NCBI GenBank assembly: GCA_944548615.1
Contig: OX155951.1
Coordinates: 25,828,445-25,892,444, forward strand
Direction: 5' to 3'
Origin: Micropterix aruncella
Taxonomy: Eukaryota > Arthropoda > Insecta > Lepidoptera > Micropterigidae
DNA: 64,000 bases
Shown here: piece after piece, positions 12,301-27,300 of the stretch
Position numbering within the stretch: position 1 is the first letter of the stretch
Layout: every line of letters starts with the position of its first letter
Position numbers and translations under genes: made by a program
Notes under the pieces: model-generated
Seen by the model: the letters and a program-made list of their open reading frames with translations, nothing else
Told to the model about the DNA's origin: nothing
The model's database searches: none

Positions 12301-15300
12301 CCATGCTCAGAGACTAGCATTGGGTCTTCCGACAGGATTTAGCTTCGGCCCATAAGGCCAAGAGTACCCAATAGTGATTAGCTAAGAGAAACATTGAATC
12401 CTATTCATCGTGGATATTGGCCATGAATTTTGGAAGTGTGCTAAGCCCCTCAAAAATTTGGACTGTCTGAAGAAATAAACCCTTACGAAAGCAGTGGCAG
12501 AAACATAGAGTTAAAGGTGGTTTGTGACTCGATGGACGTCTAGCCTTTTAGGCTAAATGCCTGCATCAAAAATTGTGGAAGCCATTTCGAATGGATGTAT
12601 GACATGTTGTATTACTATTAAAATATATTATGTCGATAAGCTCCATAGTTTAACTTTTATTTACTTATGAATGTTCGACAGGACATAAACTAAAAAGATA
12701 ACCTACTTATAATATTTTATATTGATAATTTTATACTTTTTATGTCTCATCAGGCACTTATGTCACACTTATATCGGTAACAGACTATATAAGTGTGACA
12801 TAAGTGCCATTATCGTTATCGTAATACTCACACATAATCTTATGCAATTTGGCAGTGAAAGCACTTTGCTGTGTATTCATCCGCGGTGCAACTTGAGGGA
12901 GAACTTGCAGGAATTTTCTTGAAGGAACCGAGGAGAAGAGTTTGTCGAGCATTTGTCCTCCGCTGTCGTCTAGTTCCAGATCAGGATTATCGAGCCAGAG
13001 AGAAATCACTCGGAACATACACAAATCATCTAGTTCTCCACTGGCCAGCGCAAGAAGAAAATATCTGAGAATTAAAGAAAATATTTGAGACTTTTGTGTA
13101 GATATTTTTTTTATTTTTATACAGGGTAATGTTTATTTCAAAACAGCTCGAAAAGATAGTAGAACTAAATAAATGCAAAAACAGCGATCATTGATTGTTT
13201 AAAAACAGGAAATCTAGATTTAAAAACAATTTCAATTCAAACATAGCAATCTGTTTTAGTTGGCCTGTTGACCATCCAAATATACCTACATCACTAGGCA
13301 GTGAGCTGCACGACCATCCCAACAGGGCTGTATCTGCCTATTTCAGTTTGACAGATCGTGATATGCAATAGAGAATAGCTACAGGATCGCAGATAGGGAT
13401 AGGGCACATATATACCTGTAACCTGGAAAAATAATGGATTGTAGACCCTCCCACTGAGCAGACCGTGCACATAAAGAAGTATATGGCTCTTCTCCTCTGC
13501 TTGAGTGAGGAAAATCCTAACATACCTATCACGAGGGGGGGAAAGATAAGTATTTGTGTAAATCTGAGATTAGTTACACTACTCGCGTATATACAAGTAC
13601 CTTAGAAACATACGCTGTATTTTCTCCAACGATGCAGAGTACGTTCCTCGTATGGGCTTCAAACTTCTGAGCAGTACTCGAGGATGCTCACAAGGTGAGT
13701 AGTGTTTTGGTTATATATTAGGAGTGTCTGATAATAAAATCAATTTAAACTGTACAACCATAAAAATATTATATTTTGACGTAAATAATCAAGCGGAGCG
13801 AAATAACAAAATGACGTGGTTTCACCGTGACTTCATACGAGCGACTGCCGGACGCCGCCGAGTACGTCTCCGCCGCGGCGCGGCCCGCGACCGCTCGGCG
13901 CAGGCGCAGGGCAGCGCGCGCGGGGGACGAGGGTCTGGTAGCTTCACTGCTTTTTATTAATTAAGAATTTCATTTATTTAAGTGAATTGACGCACCATAA
14001 GTGTATATTAGCAATATTGTATTGCTATTGCTGAGATTTCGGCTGTATCTGAGAATAAAACTAAGGTTTTATAACAAAGGCGGAAACAATACGGCAGATA
14101 TATGGTAATCGCCATATATCTGCCATATTGGTATATGGTAATCGAGGATAAGAGGATGAACGGCTCAAGAGTACGACATGGATGCACACTTCGCATTGTT
14201 ATCTCCGAAGCTGTTATCACAACCCACACTTCAAGTGCATCAACATCAATCTGCAGCAAAGCAGTAATCACGGTTTTTACTGACACGGTCAATTTACAAC
14301 ATAAATAATAAATCAAATTACTCACTTGATAGCAAGCTTTAGATATTTTTGTTTCTCATTATAAGTATTGTTAATTTCTCTTTCGTCCAAATCACTCTTA
14401 CGGTCGTTGACGAGCATAACTCTTTTCTCATCACTGAAAAAAGAGTAATGACATAAAAGCATGTAATCTGTGAAGATATATAACTAGAATAAAAAACAAT
14501 TACTTTGTGAGTGACTGTGAAACTTGCTTTAGATTGTTAGCAGTATGTTTCATTTCTTCCATGCACTTGACTTTGCTTTCGAATGCAGACGACTTGATGT
14601 ACGCTTCAACCTAAAATAAAGCAATAATACAACCATTGGCAGTGTTGATTTAATGAAGTCGCTTCCAACGCTAGAATGATTCGATAGCTCAGAGTGATTC
14701 ATGACGGTTGAACGACCAGGTCATCTTTAAAAAAATGATTACCTACCTGTCTATATTCCTTATCCATAAATCTCGCAATATCTAGATACACTTGTAATTT
14801 TATATTCGAATTTTCCACGGATTTCAATTCCTTCAACGTTTTATCCATATACTTATTCAAAATTTGCTGAGCGCTCTCGCTGCGCGTTTCTATCATCCAA
14901 GCTCCGTACAGTCTGTAAATGAGAGCACAGTTTAAGGCAAAACAAGTGTCATGTAACCTAACAATCATAACATACCTCAAAGCATTCGCATACAGCAATC
15001 GATCGTCTATGTTTTCTTGAGCGATGAGATTCTTTATGAGATGCAGTGCCACTTCTATGTGTCCATTTTTCCATGCAGCTCTACCTTCCATCAGCTTCAC
15101 TTTGTTTGCGAAAGTGTCACCGCTTATTCTAGCCGCCGATGTTATTAGTCTCGAGCAAAGCTGCGTTAAATCGTTATCGAGGGCTAACTCTGTAAAACAA
15201 TGACAATTCAAAAACAGATATAACAGCGATGATCAACCCGAGGAATGCGTGTCAGTTAGGTTTTTGGTGTTCGCCGAATACAACATTTTTTTGAATTGTA

Positions 15301-18300
15301 TTCAGCTAATGGCAAAGTGTCCAAAATGTCAGTCCGGCCGGCGCTACTGTATGGCCTCAGATCAAATCAAATCAAATCGCATTTATTGTCTTCAAAAAAC
15401 TTTACATAGTTGTTTAGACATTTTATATAGCCGCTTAATGTTAAAATAACTTTAAAATGTATACTAAATATTTCATTAGAGACTCACCACATAATTGAGT
15501 TATATTAGATATTTATAACTACAGATAGTCATGAAATTATAATACTAAAATTAAATGGTCCTGTAAGTAAGAATTATAATTGATTATGGGAGACAATTAC
15601 AAATAATAGTAATAATATAATAATCAATAAAATGGTACAAATGTCAAGTTAAATCAAAAATATCGAGATGGAAATTGTCAGTAATCTAATTATAATTCGT
15701 TAATAGATGCTGGACAACAAAGAAGACACGTGAACAAAAAGCACATACGACTGAAATGAAGATGCTCAGGTGGGCTGGAGGTGTAAATAGGCTGGACAAA
15801 ACCTGTAATGAACACATACGAGGTAGCTTCAAGGTTGCACCAATCGTAGATAAGATTATCGAAAATCGCCTACGCTGGTATGGGCTTATCAAAAGACAAA
15901 GCGACGACCATGTGGTACAAATTGCTATGAAACTACCTGAGCAAAAGAAAGGAAAAGGCCGCCCGCCACTGACCTGGTGCTCCAAGTCAGTTTCTTGAGG
16001 TCTCCATTGAAAGAGACCTCAAGAAAGCACAATTGTCCAAACCGACAACTCAAGATCGTTTGACCTGGTGCAGAAAAGCGAAGACCCGACCCCAAATAAT
16101 GGGAATAGGAGAGGACGACGAAGAAGAAGAACAAGAATATTTAGCTAATGACAATGGAACATTAGTACAGAATATGTATTTTATTATACGGTTCGGACAC
16201 TTCCCAAACAATCTATGAAATTACATTAGGCTTTGAAACAGAAAGTAGGTTGTAAGTAGAATAAAAATGTGCAATAGAGAAAGGATAATTGACAGGACAC
16301 TTGCAAAGTTTATTGTAACATTTTGCCATTTAATAAAAAAAAGCCTATTAAAATTCTATAGCAAAAAAGTTAGTGTTAAAATTGCAAATATTTTATTCAA
16401 TAATTACACATTTTAGTAAGATACCCTCCTACTTACTTCGTGTTATTTAACCCCTCAAATGTGAGGCGTCCCTTAACCCTTGGAGTAAATGGGTATTTTC
16501 ATGGATGCATCTGTCTCTTTTGCAGGATTTTCGGCGACATCGACCTTAAAGTACTATAACTACGAAACTACTACACCAATCATAAAAAGAACAACTGCAC
16601 AATGATTGCATTGAAATTTTGAATATAGAATATTGAAATATCATTTTGTAAAACAATTAGATAATTATGAATAAATATGAGAACGTCAAAGAAGTGAAAA
16701 AAACGCGGAACCAGATCTGGTCGTATCATATTCAACGGATAATTGTTTCAGAACCAGATTTGGTCGTATCATACTCAAGGGGTTAAGGGATGCCTTGGCA
16801 AAATGTATACAAAATGTATATAAATTTATATAAATGTAAATATAAATGTAAATGTGCGCCGCTTTATAGTAATCCGCTCTATAGTAATGCTATAGCTCTA
16901 TAGTAAACCCCGCTCTATGTAAATGTAAATGTAAATGTAAATATAAATTTATATACATTTTGCCGTAGGCAACCCGAGCTAATCGCCATTAATTTGAGGG
17001 GTTAAAAAAATACAGATATTTATAATATTTATATACAAGGTATATAGTTAAAATATATGAAAAATATCACAAACTATCAACCTATGTAAATATCAACAAT
17101 TAATAGTAAAAATAACTGCATAGGACCAAGTGAGTACTTTCATCTTATTCCGAAAGCTAAAGCGATATATAAGTTTATGGATGAAAGAGAAACAGCCAAT
17201 AGGGTGTCAGGAAAGATCTTTTATTTTATGTTGGAGTTGTCTTAACAAGTTTATGGATGTCTACACTTTGGTTGTGTATAATTCCAATACGACACGGATT
17301 AGTGAGTTGAACTTTGATGTTATTACTTCTTTACATAAGCACAATAAAAAATTTTAAGTCCCTAGTTATATTCCAAGTACATTTTTCATACAAAAATGCC
17401 CATTCTCATTTGTGCTGGATAAAGTTATCGTAAAAGTGAAAAGGATTATTTAGGTTTGGCGGTTCAGCTACACTCGTGGGGCAACCTAGCTCTGGCCCAC
17501 TCGTAGCATGCATCAAATATGTCATGTCAATATTGGAAAAATCATCAGGATTGCCGCAAACCAACAGAATGCAATCAGCAGAATTGCATTAAAAAAATGA
17601 CAAAAAATGTTAGCCACCGCTGAGTAACAAGGACAGCGAAATATGTCAATTTTATTGCTTCAGTACCTGCATATTCCAACTGCAAATCAACAACATTCTT
17701 TCTAAGATTTTGATCAGCGTTGCTCGGCAACATTTTTTCCAATATAACACTCCTCTGCGCTAAAATAGGTTCGAAATCCTTGATATCGTTAAACGGCAAA
17801 ATATTGCTCGTTCTCCACTCTTGCAATAAATTAAAGTAACTTTGTTCGGAATTTTCAATTTTAATCTGAAAATCAAAAGTAGCATTAACAAATTATTTAA
17901 AAAAATATGTCATTTTTCATTTCAATAACAAAAATGAAGTAGCTTTTTGTACCTTTCGAAAGTATTCAATTTCTGAGAAGTACTGAAACTTTGCAGCTGC
18001 TAGGTAGATACTCTGACAGCTTTCGGAACCAGTTTCGTCCAGAATAAATTTTACACAGCGCCGTCCGCTCTCCAATAGATAGTCTATTAAATGATCATCT
18101 TTCACAACATCTTTGTTGAGGGAGTCTTTCAAACACTGATACTGACAAGCCGCCATTATCATTTTTGACTTTTTTATATTAAACTCTGGATTATCCGGCA
18201 TTATGTTCAGAGATGGATTAAAATGCAGATCCCAGTCTCCTAAAATATTTTTTTATTTCAATAAAAAGAACATTTGTGGTTTAAGTTATCATACCAAAAT

Positions 18301-21300
18301 TTGTGGTATAAGCTTACCTAATCTCCACATAGTTTCATATTTTAAATCGTCTAACGTTTGATCCGAAAGGTCTTTCATGTATAGAGATGCCATATGATAA
18401 TGACCAGACATCTGAAGAGTTCTAGCCATTTCTATGCGTGATTCTAACAGCAATTCTGGATCACTCTCTTTGCAATAGGAAATCGCTATATCTTGCATTG
18501 AAATAGCATCTGAGTATAAACCGAGACGTATGAAATGGTCTTTCCGTTCCGTAACCTCCGACAGGTGGGCCGATCCGCAACCGTACACGGCATCCACATC
18601 GCCGAAGGCGGTGAAGCTTTTTCTTCGGATCTTCTGCATTAGTTCCATATCAACCAGGTCTATGTTTGATTCGCGTTTGCCCCACCACCAGAGGTCGGCG
18701 TAAATTATCGCAAACAAATGCTGCAGCTCAGAAGCTGCGGCGTTTGCTACTTTTAAATAATCCAAGTTCAAAGGATTGTACGCCTCTTCCTGGAATCCTT
18801 TTCCTGCGCTGAAATTTTATGAAACATTTTTTAATTTTTTGGAAAAAAAGAATATCAGCCATGATAAAACAGGCACTAGAATGAAAAAGCAGAAGTATTG
18901 TGTGAAGTAAAGTGGAAGTACCATCATCAGCAAACATTAAACAATGAGCAGATGTTTTACACAACAACTTTACACAAATATTGCCGAATAGATAAAACAA
19001 CAAGAGTCCCAAGTTTCTCTCCCCAAGACCAGAGAAACCAACAGCAGCTAGTTCCCTGAGCAATGCATAGTTGTCGACACGGTTAACCCTTAACCACCTA
19101 GCATACGTCTCACAGATCCTGTCAAATTTTTAGACGTGAATATTATTGCGCCCGCGCTTCATATAAACCTGTTCATTCTTGTACCTTTTCCTCGACCCTC
19201 AGTGCCGCAATTTGCTCGTCGCAGTAGGACGTGAGCGCGTTTGTCTCTGGGTAAGTAAAATACTGTTGCCGGGTGTCTAAGAGACCCCTGTTAGGCGGTT
19301 ACGTGACTTTTAACATTCACGTGTTTTTCATTGTTTTAGTTCATAATGGCTTTAAATGACGAAGACATCTAGCGGTGGTTGGAAAAAGATCTGTCAGACG
19401 ACGAAAATATACCAAACGATGAATGCAGCGATGTTGAGGCCGTTGTAGAAATTGAGCATGTGTTAGAAGAAAATTGCGAGTCAGACTCAGAATGCGAAGA
19501 CAAATGAAGTGGAAAATATAGAAAATGTTCCTCTCGAAATTGATTTATCTTCGATTTTACCTGATGAGCAAGAATTATCATCCGAAGATTATCTCAACTG
19601 CGATCATCCGAAGATTATCTCAACCGCCTGTATCTCAACTGCGATCGAGACCCGTTTTTATGTAAACTTACAGTTTTTCACTGTCGTGAAAAACTGTAAG
19701 TTTAGGTTTAGCAATTTCGTTTAAGTTTTGTTATTATTGAGAATTGTTATTTTTATTTATATTTTCCAATTACTGAATATTTAAAATAAGGACAAAGAAG
19801 TATCTACTTAATATGATTATTATAATAGATCTCATTTTCCAAATGTGTTAGTGTATTAGTGAAAAATAAAAAATGTTGATTACTTAATTGAGATTTTAAA
19901 CAAAAATTTTGATTTTTCCTGTGCCTTTCTAATTCTAATAAATAATGTAATATGTTCCTAAACTGATTTTCAATTAAAAACTAAAACTTACCTCACAAAA
20001 TTTTACAAACGAGAATAATTTTGTTACGGGGTCTCACAGACGTATGTTAGGTGGTAGTGTGACAACAACAGATGCTAGGTAGTTAAGGGTTAAATGCATT
20101 CTTAAATTTCAGATATAGAACATAAACATGGCTGCCTGGTTATCGACTTCACCCGCCACGTAAATGGTAAATAAAAAGTGCAGCGAAAGGCAATCAAAAT
20201 GCCAGCGGGTCTGAAGAATAGGAATTACTTGGACTGAATACTCTCAAGCAAAGAAGACAAAGAGGGGACGCATTTAAGACATAAAATTCTCACAAATTAT
20301 TATGATAATTGAGATAAAGAATATTTACAAATTCAAGGTCAACACAAATCTTCGAGATCATAGCAAGCAACTCAACCGTGCAAAATTAAAATCTAATGCT
20401 CTTAATATCGTTCTGCAAAATAAAGTGGTGGACACGTAAAATAAACTACCATTTGAAGTGATTAGTGCAAGCTCTGTCAATCAATTTAAAAACAGACTCG
20501 ATTTGTACCTAAAAACTTGTTATATTATTTATGACTAATCTTACAACATCTGATCTGGACGTATCAGCAAAGCTGCTTGTCCAGAATAAATAATAATAAA
20601 AATAATAAAGATGGATTGGCAAACAAAGAGATGTATTATTGTAGCCCTATGCCAGTGAGATTTTAATAAGCAAGAAAACAATATTACCTTTTTTCGTAAT
20701 GAGATTTTTGCAGCCTCAAAAATTCCACAGCATTAATCATGGTCTTCACAGCTTGCGCTTTAATACTGTGAATTCTGTCTACGCTGCTACAAGCCTGATC
20801 ATGATGATTATCGAAGAAGCACCGTATTCCGTTTGCAATCATATTCGCGTTATCCTGTTTCGCGCAAGAGAATAAAGCACCCAGCAACGAGGGAAACAGT
20901 TTTTCCGCTGATGTAATCTTCAATTTGCAGAGTTGCAGTAATTCTCCCACAAAACAATGATCGTGGATGAAACTGGATAAAATAGCAGTGACTAAATTTT
21001 CCAGCCAGACTTTATACGGTTCATCAGCCAGCCAGAGTTGCGGATTTCCCAGTCTTTGTTGAAATTCCACCGATATAGATAATTGTGCAGGTGGTACGTT
21101 TTTCCTCATCGGTATGTAAGGAATGAGAAGTTTTGAGTCTTCTGCAAAGAATAATTTTAGATTATAGCAATTTAACTTCCCTAATTAATTATGGTTATAA
21201 AAAAACAAATGCAGTAATATTTAAAAAAATTAAGAGGGAAACAGACTACCTTCTCTATGCAACTCTAAAATTGTCCGAAGCCAATTTCATACACATTTTT

Positions 21301-24300
21301 TTATTCGGTAGACAATTTTAGTTTTTTTTTTGTTTTAAAAATTAATGTGCATTATGCGAAATAATATGTAACTTATTTTACATATGTACATTCAAGAACA
21401 ATGAATGCTGCTGAGCAGCGGCAAGTTAAATGTTAAGTGGATGAGAAACAGCTTTTGGACATTCTGTCTGACTCTTAGATCGCGATAAACCCAAGAACTG
21501 CTGGACAGATCCTAATTTATTTTGCACTGTTGGTTAGGTTACCTTTCGGGGAAGGTTAAAGGATGATTCATGCTACACCGGGCCGGGGCCGGGCCGGGCC
21601 CCGGCCGGGACACGGTCAGATATCTATAGTATACTTTTGTATGAAGCAATTCATGCTTGACCGTGCTCCGGCCGTGACCGGTCGTGCCACGTCCGGAGCA
21701 CGGCGTCGAAATGGAGGTGGATATTGTTTTCCCGGCTCCGGTCTGCTAATCGTTCAATGGGAGAGATATGCTTCAGAAATCTTGAATTTTGTTTGGTTAA
21801 ATCACGTTTTATTTTTCCAAGAAATATGCTAAAGCATTCTTTAGACATCCTAAAATAACCGTAAAATTTGCTCTCATCATCTATTAATTCCTTTTAGAGC
21901 GTGGCGAATTCTCCCTCCGATTGTCGTTTTCTCCAGGCTGGATGTACACTCCATCTTCTTTTATTAGATTCAGTTCGTGTTTCCAATACTTCGTCTTCAA
22001 AGGCAATCGCAATAGCTGCCAACTCAAGTTGTGAAAATTGCATTAATAACACACTTATCAATCAAGCGAAAATAGAAATTAAAAAATATTATTATCGCCA
22101 AAATAGATGGATGCAACACTAGTTAGATAAGTTCGCCATTTGTGCATAAATTGTCTTTTTTATAAAACCAGCGTAATATTCATTAAGTTATGTTTTTATA
22201 GCACAATAAAGTTATTCTATTCTATTCTATTCTACTAGTTATCGCGGACACGGCCGTGGGATAAATAAACTCGGAAACGGCCCGGTCACGCCCGGTGTAG
22301 CATGAATGACTGGCCCGGCCGGAGCACGTTGGAAACGACTCGGCCGGGGCCCGGCCCGGTGTAGCATGAATCATCCTTTAACCGTAAGCAACATCAATAA
22401 CTGTACAAAGGTTGATGAGTTCAATTAACTAAGCAGTGGTGAGTTCAATTAACTTGATACAAAATGACCATGTGTACGACCATGCGTTTATACTTTTAAA
22501 ACTGTAAAACTTAAGATGACATTTTTTAAATTCTATCTGGAAATCGATATCAATGAATTGGCTGGTGTATATTTCAAAATGGTATATTTGGTATTTCCCA
22601 AGATATGCACAAAAACCACGATTCTTTAAAACAACTTCTAAAATCAAAAATAATTTTCACAGTCTATAAATCCTTATAAAATGCTTCTTTTTTTGGCTTG
22701 GGCATCTAATGCAGATAGAATGTCCTTTACAGTATGTAGTTATCATTTGCTTGAGGAGTTATTGGTGTTGAAAGCCCGTTCAGTAATTTGCCCGTTCAGT
22801 AGGTGAGAAACTACATATTGACAATGTTTTTCTCATGGATATCTATACGCGGCCCATTGGCGTATCAGGAGGCTTAATCAGGAGGTAACAGTCTCCTGTC
22901 CACCCTAGAACGGGCTAGTCCCAGTTGGGTGACAGAATCAAATAAGCAAAAGGTTAAGGTTTTGCCATTCGGTTCCTGTTATTTTTGTAAGCAAATCAAT
23001 GTTTTATAGTAATAAATTCTTGAATAAATAAATACACACAGTAAATATAGGTAGTATACAGAAAAATTTATAAAACATCCAGGAAATCAGTAAAATCATT
23101 GGAATGTTGCCAAAGTTAAGTCAAAAATACCCGACAAAATAAGATAACCAATAAATTTGTTCGTATTCCTTAATTAGAATATTGGCCAGGAATTCTACCA
23201 AAATTTTGTCGGACATTGTTGCCCAATCTTAAAAAAGTATTTAAAATGTGTTTTTGTGCAGTCGGGAGGGGTAGCTTGTTTCTTAATAAACAATAAACTA
23301 ACCGGTGATGAGCTGACGTCCTTCTTTGAATGAGAACAGAGTTGAGAGAGCGGAAGCGGCGGCGGCGACAACATTGGGGCACATATCATTTAAAAAGAAT
23401 TCACACACTTCAAAAGTCTTCAATGCCAAATATTGCAAAGGATTTAAGTCTCGGATTTGGTTAGTATCACCAAACGACCTCGGTGTGAATGTACGCAAAT
23501 CCGATGGACCTATTATTCCAAGGCAACGCCCAGCCGCTTGACAAGATTTATCACCGCCGTCGGTAGTTTCAACAATTCCAATGAGAATTCGAACCAATTT
23601 ATGCAATATGCTAGAATCTGATTCTTCGGAGAATCCACGTATCTTTTTCAAATCCGCGAAGAGAAGTCTCAGTTCGTCTTTAGAATTACTAAGCAGAGTT
23701 TCGAGTCGTAACAATGCCTCATATCTGAAAAATCACAAAAATCACAAAAGATCACAAAAATATATTTCTTACTTTTTTCATTCGATAAAAAAGTTGAAAA
23801 AAATATATATATATATAAATAAATACAAACGGAGCTGCCATGGTATTCACCGACCGGAGTCGGGCCCATCATAATACTATTTTTTACACTTCTGGGGGGT
23901 GAGCAGTGGATTCCGGACTAACGACCGGCTGTGGTAGGTTTAGGACAGCTGTCTTGCCACATGTGAGCGTCCACCTTACCACCCATTCACTCCCCCTTCG
24001 AAGCCATAGAATTTGAGATGCGCAAATCGCGGTTTTATATATTTTTTCTAGGAAAGAGTTGATTATTTTTCTGGAATGGCCTAGATCTTTAAAGAGGTGA
24101 AATAGAGATTTAGCTGGCAGGCCACGAGCGCCAACTTCCTCCGCGTGAAGGTGAACAGTGAAGCCGTTCCGGGTTACGGCATTTGCAAGATCATGGTATT
24201 TATTTAATTTGTACTCGTGGTCTTTTGGGATATTTGATTCCCATGGAACAGTTAATTCCACAATAAGGGCCACCTTCCGAGATAGAGAGTAAAGAGTTAT

Positions 24301-27300
24301 ATCTGGATGGAGGGCTGTGCATCCGAGAATTTCAGGGAATTTATACTGCTTAGAGACCGAATCAACCTCCAGAATCCAATCTGAAGCTTTCTCAATTATT
24401 GAGAAAGGTTTTATAGTTAAATGTTTTTTGCCTTTAGAGCCATCCCGCACAAACAAAATAAATAAGTATGGAACACGAATAGTTTTGGATTATTTTGGGA
24501 CTTTATTTTAACGAATTAAGAAAATATATATGTTACAGTTAAAACCCGTTTTTAGATAGAACGCGTTTTCCCTAGTTAGAACTAGTTTTTACTTAATGCT
24601 TTTGTTAAAACTAGAAATACCTAGTCAAAACTAGAATTTACCACTGATATTTTTGATTTTCAGATAAAACTAGTTGTCACTCCGAGCCTTAGTTAAAACC
24701 AGCACTACAGAAACTAATTTGGGATTGAAAACAAGATATACTTTAAAAATATTTATTAAAAAGATCTAGGACACAAAATAATAATCTTACACTAAAGGAA
24801 CATTTTAGGGAACATCGACATAAAGAAGTTGCCAAGGTAACAATATTAATTAAAAGTAAATAAAATAATCAAACAAGTTGTTAAGGAACATTTGTTACCA
24901 TACAATAAAAAATAATCAAAACCTTAAAATTAGAAAAGGATGAGGATCTACTTGTTATTGCAAGACAAACTATCGTGGCATTTTGAGTTACAAAGGTAAC
25001 CATTTTTCTTGCAGAGACACCTTTTTGACATACATCCTTTCTTGCATACGCAGCGCATAAATCCTTGGCCTGTTCCTATGGCTGCTTCCTTAGCAACAGT
25101 TCTCAAAGGTAAATTGGTATTCGGAACATCTTCTTCATGCAAAAATTTTTCTTTGCACTTATCAAATTCTGACCTGAAAAGCACATTTAAATAGTTGGCA
25201 TTTACCTAATAGCGATATAGTTATATGATAAAACAATTAAGCAACCCATAGGTACATACCTGCAATATAATTTCTCGAGTATTCCATATTTCGTTCCAAT
25301 CTTGTGAAAACCCTGATCATCCTTTTGAAGAACCACTCCGACTATATTACGTAGATCTGCTTTTGCTCTGTCGACATCAGGGATTTGTATAATGACATTA
25401 TCACCAATTTCTACTGGAACGTGAATTGCATCTGAAGCCAATGTCATTCTCTTGGCCTGTTTTTTTAAGTTTCGATGTGCTGTTTCTCTGGATGCCATTA
25501 TTTGTCGATTCACATTTGTTACAACTTCGAGGTCTTTGTCATTTGGTGGTATTATAAGAGGCTCTACGGTCGTAGATGCTTCAGCTTCAATGTCATATTC
25601 ACTGGCTTCTGGTGCGATTGGCGATTCTCCACTTGTTTTGGATGAACTTTCTGCGTCTTTTTGTTTGGCTCCGGTTATAATCTGACGATGTCCACTGCAA
25701 CTAGCCACAGGCTCAGCTTTTGCATTATCTGTACTATCCGTCATATTTATTTTATTTAACGCATTTTCGAGATCATCTTCCTCTCGTATATCCTCAATAG
25801 CATCTCGTGGTAAAGTCGAAGTCATAAGACCTACTCGTGGTTCTATACCAAACATTGCTTTGTATGGTGATTGTTTAATACCGGAATGAAGCGCCCGATT
25901 TTTCATAAACTGTACAAACCGAATACCATTTGACCAATTTGTGGTATCGTTATCTTGCATCCATGAAGCTAACATTTTCTCTATGTCTTGGTTAGCTCTT
26001 TCAACAGATCCTTGGCTTTGACTGTGTCTTGGCTTTCCATGGACCAGTTTACACTCCGGCCAAAATGAAACGAGCTCATTTATGACAGAATTTACAAATT
26101 CTCTGCCGTTATCCGAGTGTAAGATGCAAGGAGCACCAAATGTCAAAAATATATCAGTCAACTGATACGCCACCTCTACGGCTCTCTTACTTTTCAGTGC
26201 ACGCAACAAAACAAATTTTGTCAAATGGTCCTGATACACCATTATAAACTTAAATCCCCGATCTTCTTGAGTTTGCATGTCGATAAGATCGACTTGGCAA
26301 CGGCTGTTCATTTCAGAATGTAGTATGGGTTTTGAAACAAGTCCTTTTTTCTTCATACTCTTTTTACGCTGACAAGTTTCGCACATAGAGAGAAAAATAT
26401 TTATCATTTCTAAAGTTATGTTCGCATATTTTCGTGAAGTTTCATTTTTAAGTCTATCCCGACCACCATGACCAACGGCCACATGAGCTGCTTCAATTAT
26501 ATCAAAAATTTCATCTACATACAAGTAGCATTTCATGGGCTCTTGTCTAGTCACTAATTTTCGTATTCCACAAATATTGATTACCTTAAATCGCTTCAGT
26601 CTCCTGTACTGTTTCTGAGATTTCTGAACAGCTAATTGTGCTTCTTGAATTTCGTCCACTAAATTGTCGTAGGTTCCTTTTGTCATAATACAGAAGTGGT
26701 CCTCTTTTTTTTCGTGATCGCGAATCGCTAATAACTGGTTTAAAAACTCCTCTTTCCATCGCGTTCCTTCATTTAAGTTTGCCATGACAATTGCGCTCGA
26801 ATCAATCTATACGTGCTTATCAGAATGAAAACAAAGCGGTACTGAATCGAGCGAGCGCACAGCGCGCGAACGGCGCGGGCGTTTGGAAAGAGATTCCCCC
26901 GGAATTCCCCCGGTTTGGAAAAACGCGTTTTGTCTAGTAGAAACTAGTTTTACCTGATATTCAATTTTGAGCATTAGTTAATTCTAGTTTTAACAAAGGC
27001 ATTAAGTAAAAACTAGTTCTAACTAGGGAAAACGCGTTCTATCTAAAAACGGGTGTTAACTGTAACATATATATATATATTTTTATGATCTATTTAATGG
27101 GTTGAATCACCCCTTAAAATTTTGTGCGCAATTCAAATTCCACAGTGTATAGCATATTAGATTGCTCAATGCAGTAATTCAATTTGGCAGCAAGGATTTT
27201 ACTATGAAACGCAACGTGTAGATGGCACTCAGAGTTCCAAACATCCATTAATCTTTTCTTACGTTGAATATGGCTGCGTTTGTAGTATAGCATTATCATA

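Noticed and set aside
13724..13960. 78-codon arginine-rich ORF
   Set aside because: Its composition simply reflects the GC-rich patch; no homology seen.
14008..14325. 105-codon minus-strand ORF before ATM exon 21
   Set aside because: It contains a hairpin repeat, does not match ATM, and skipping it keeps exon phases consistent.
24948..25184. Cysteine-rich ORF as an independent Tesmin/CXC gene
   Set aside because: It joins in frame to the integrase exon by a good donor and acceptor and lies inside the same inverted repeats.
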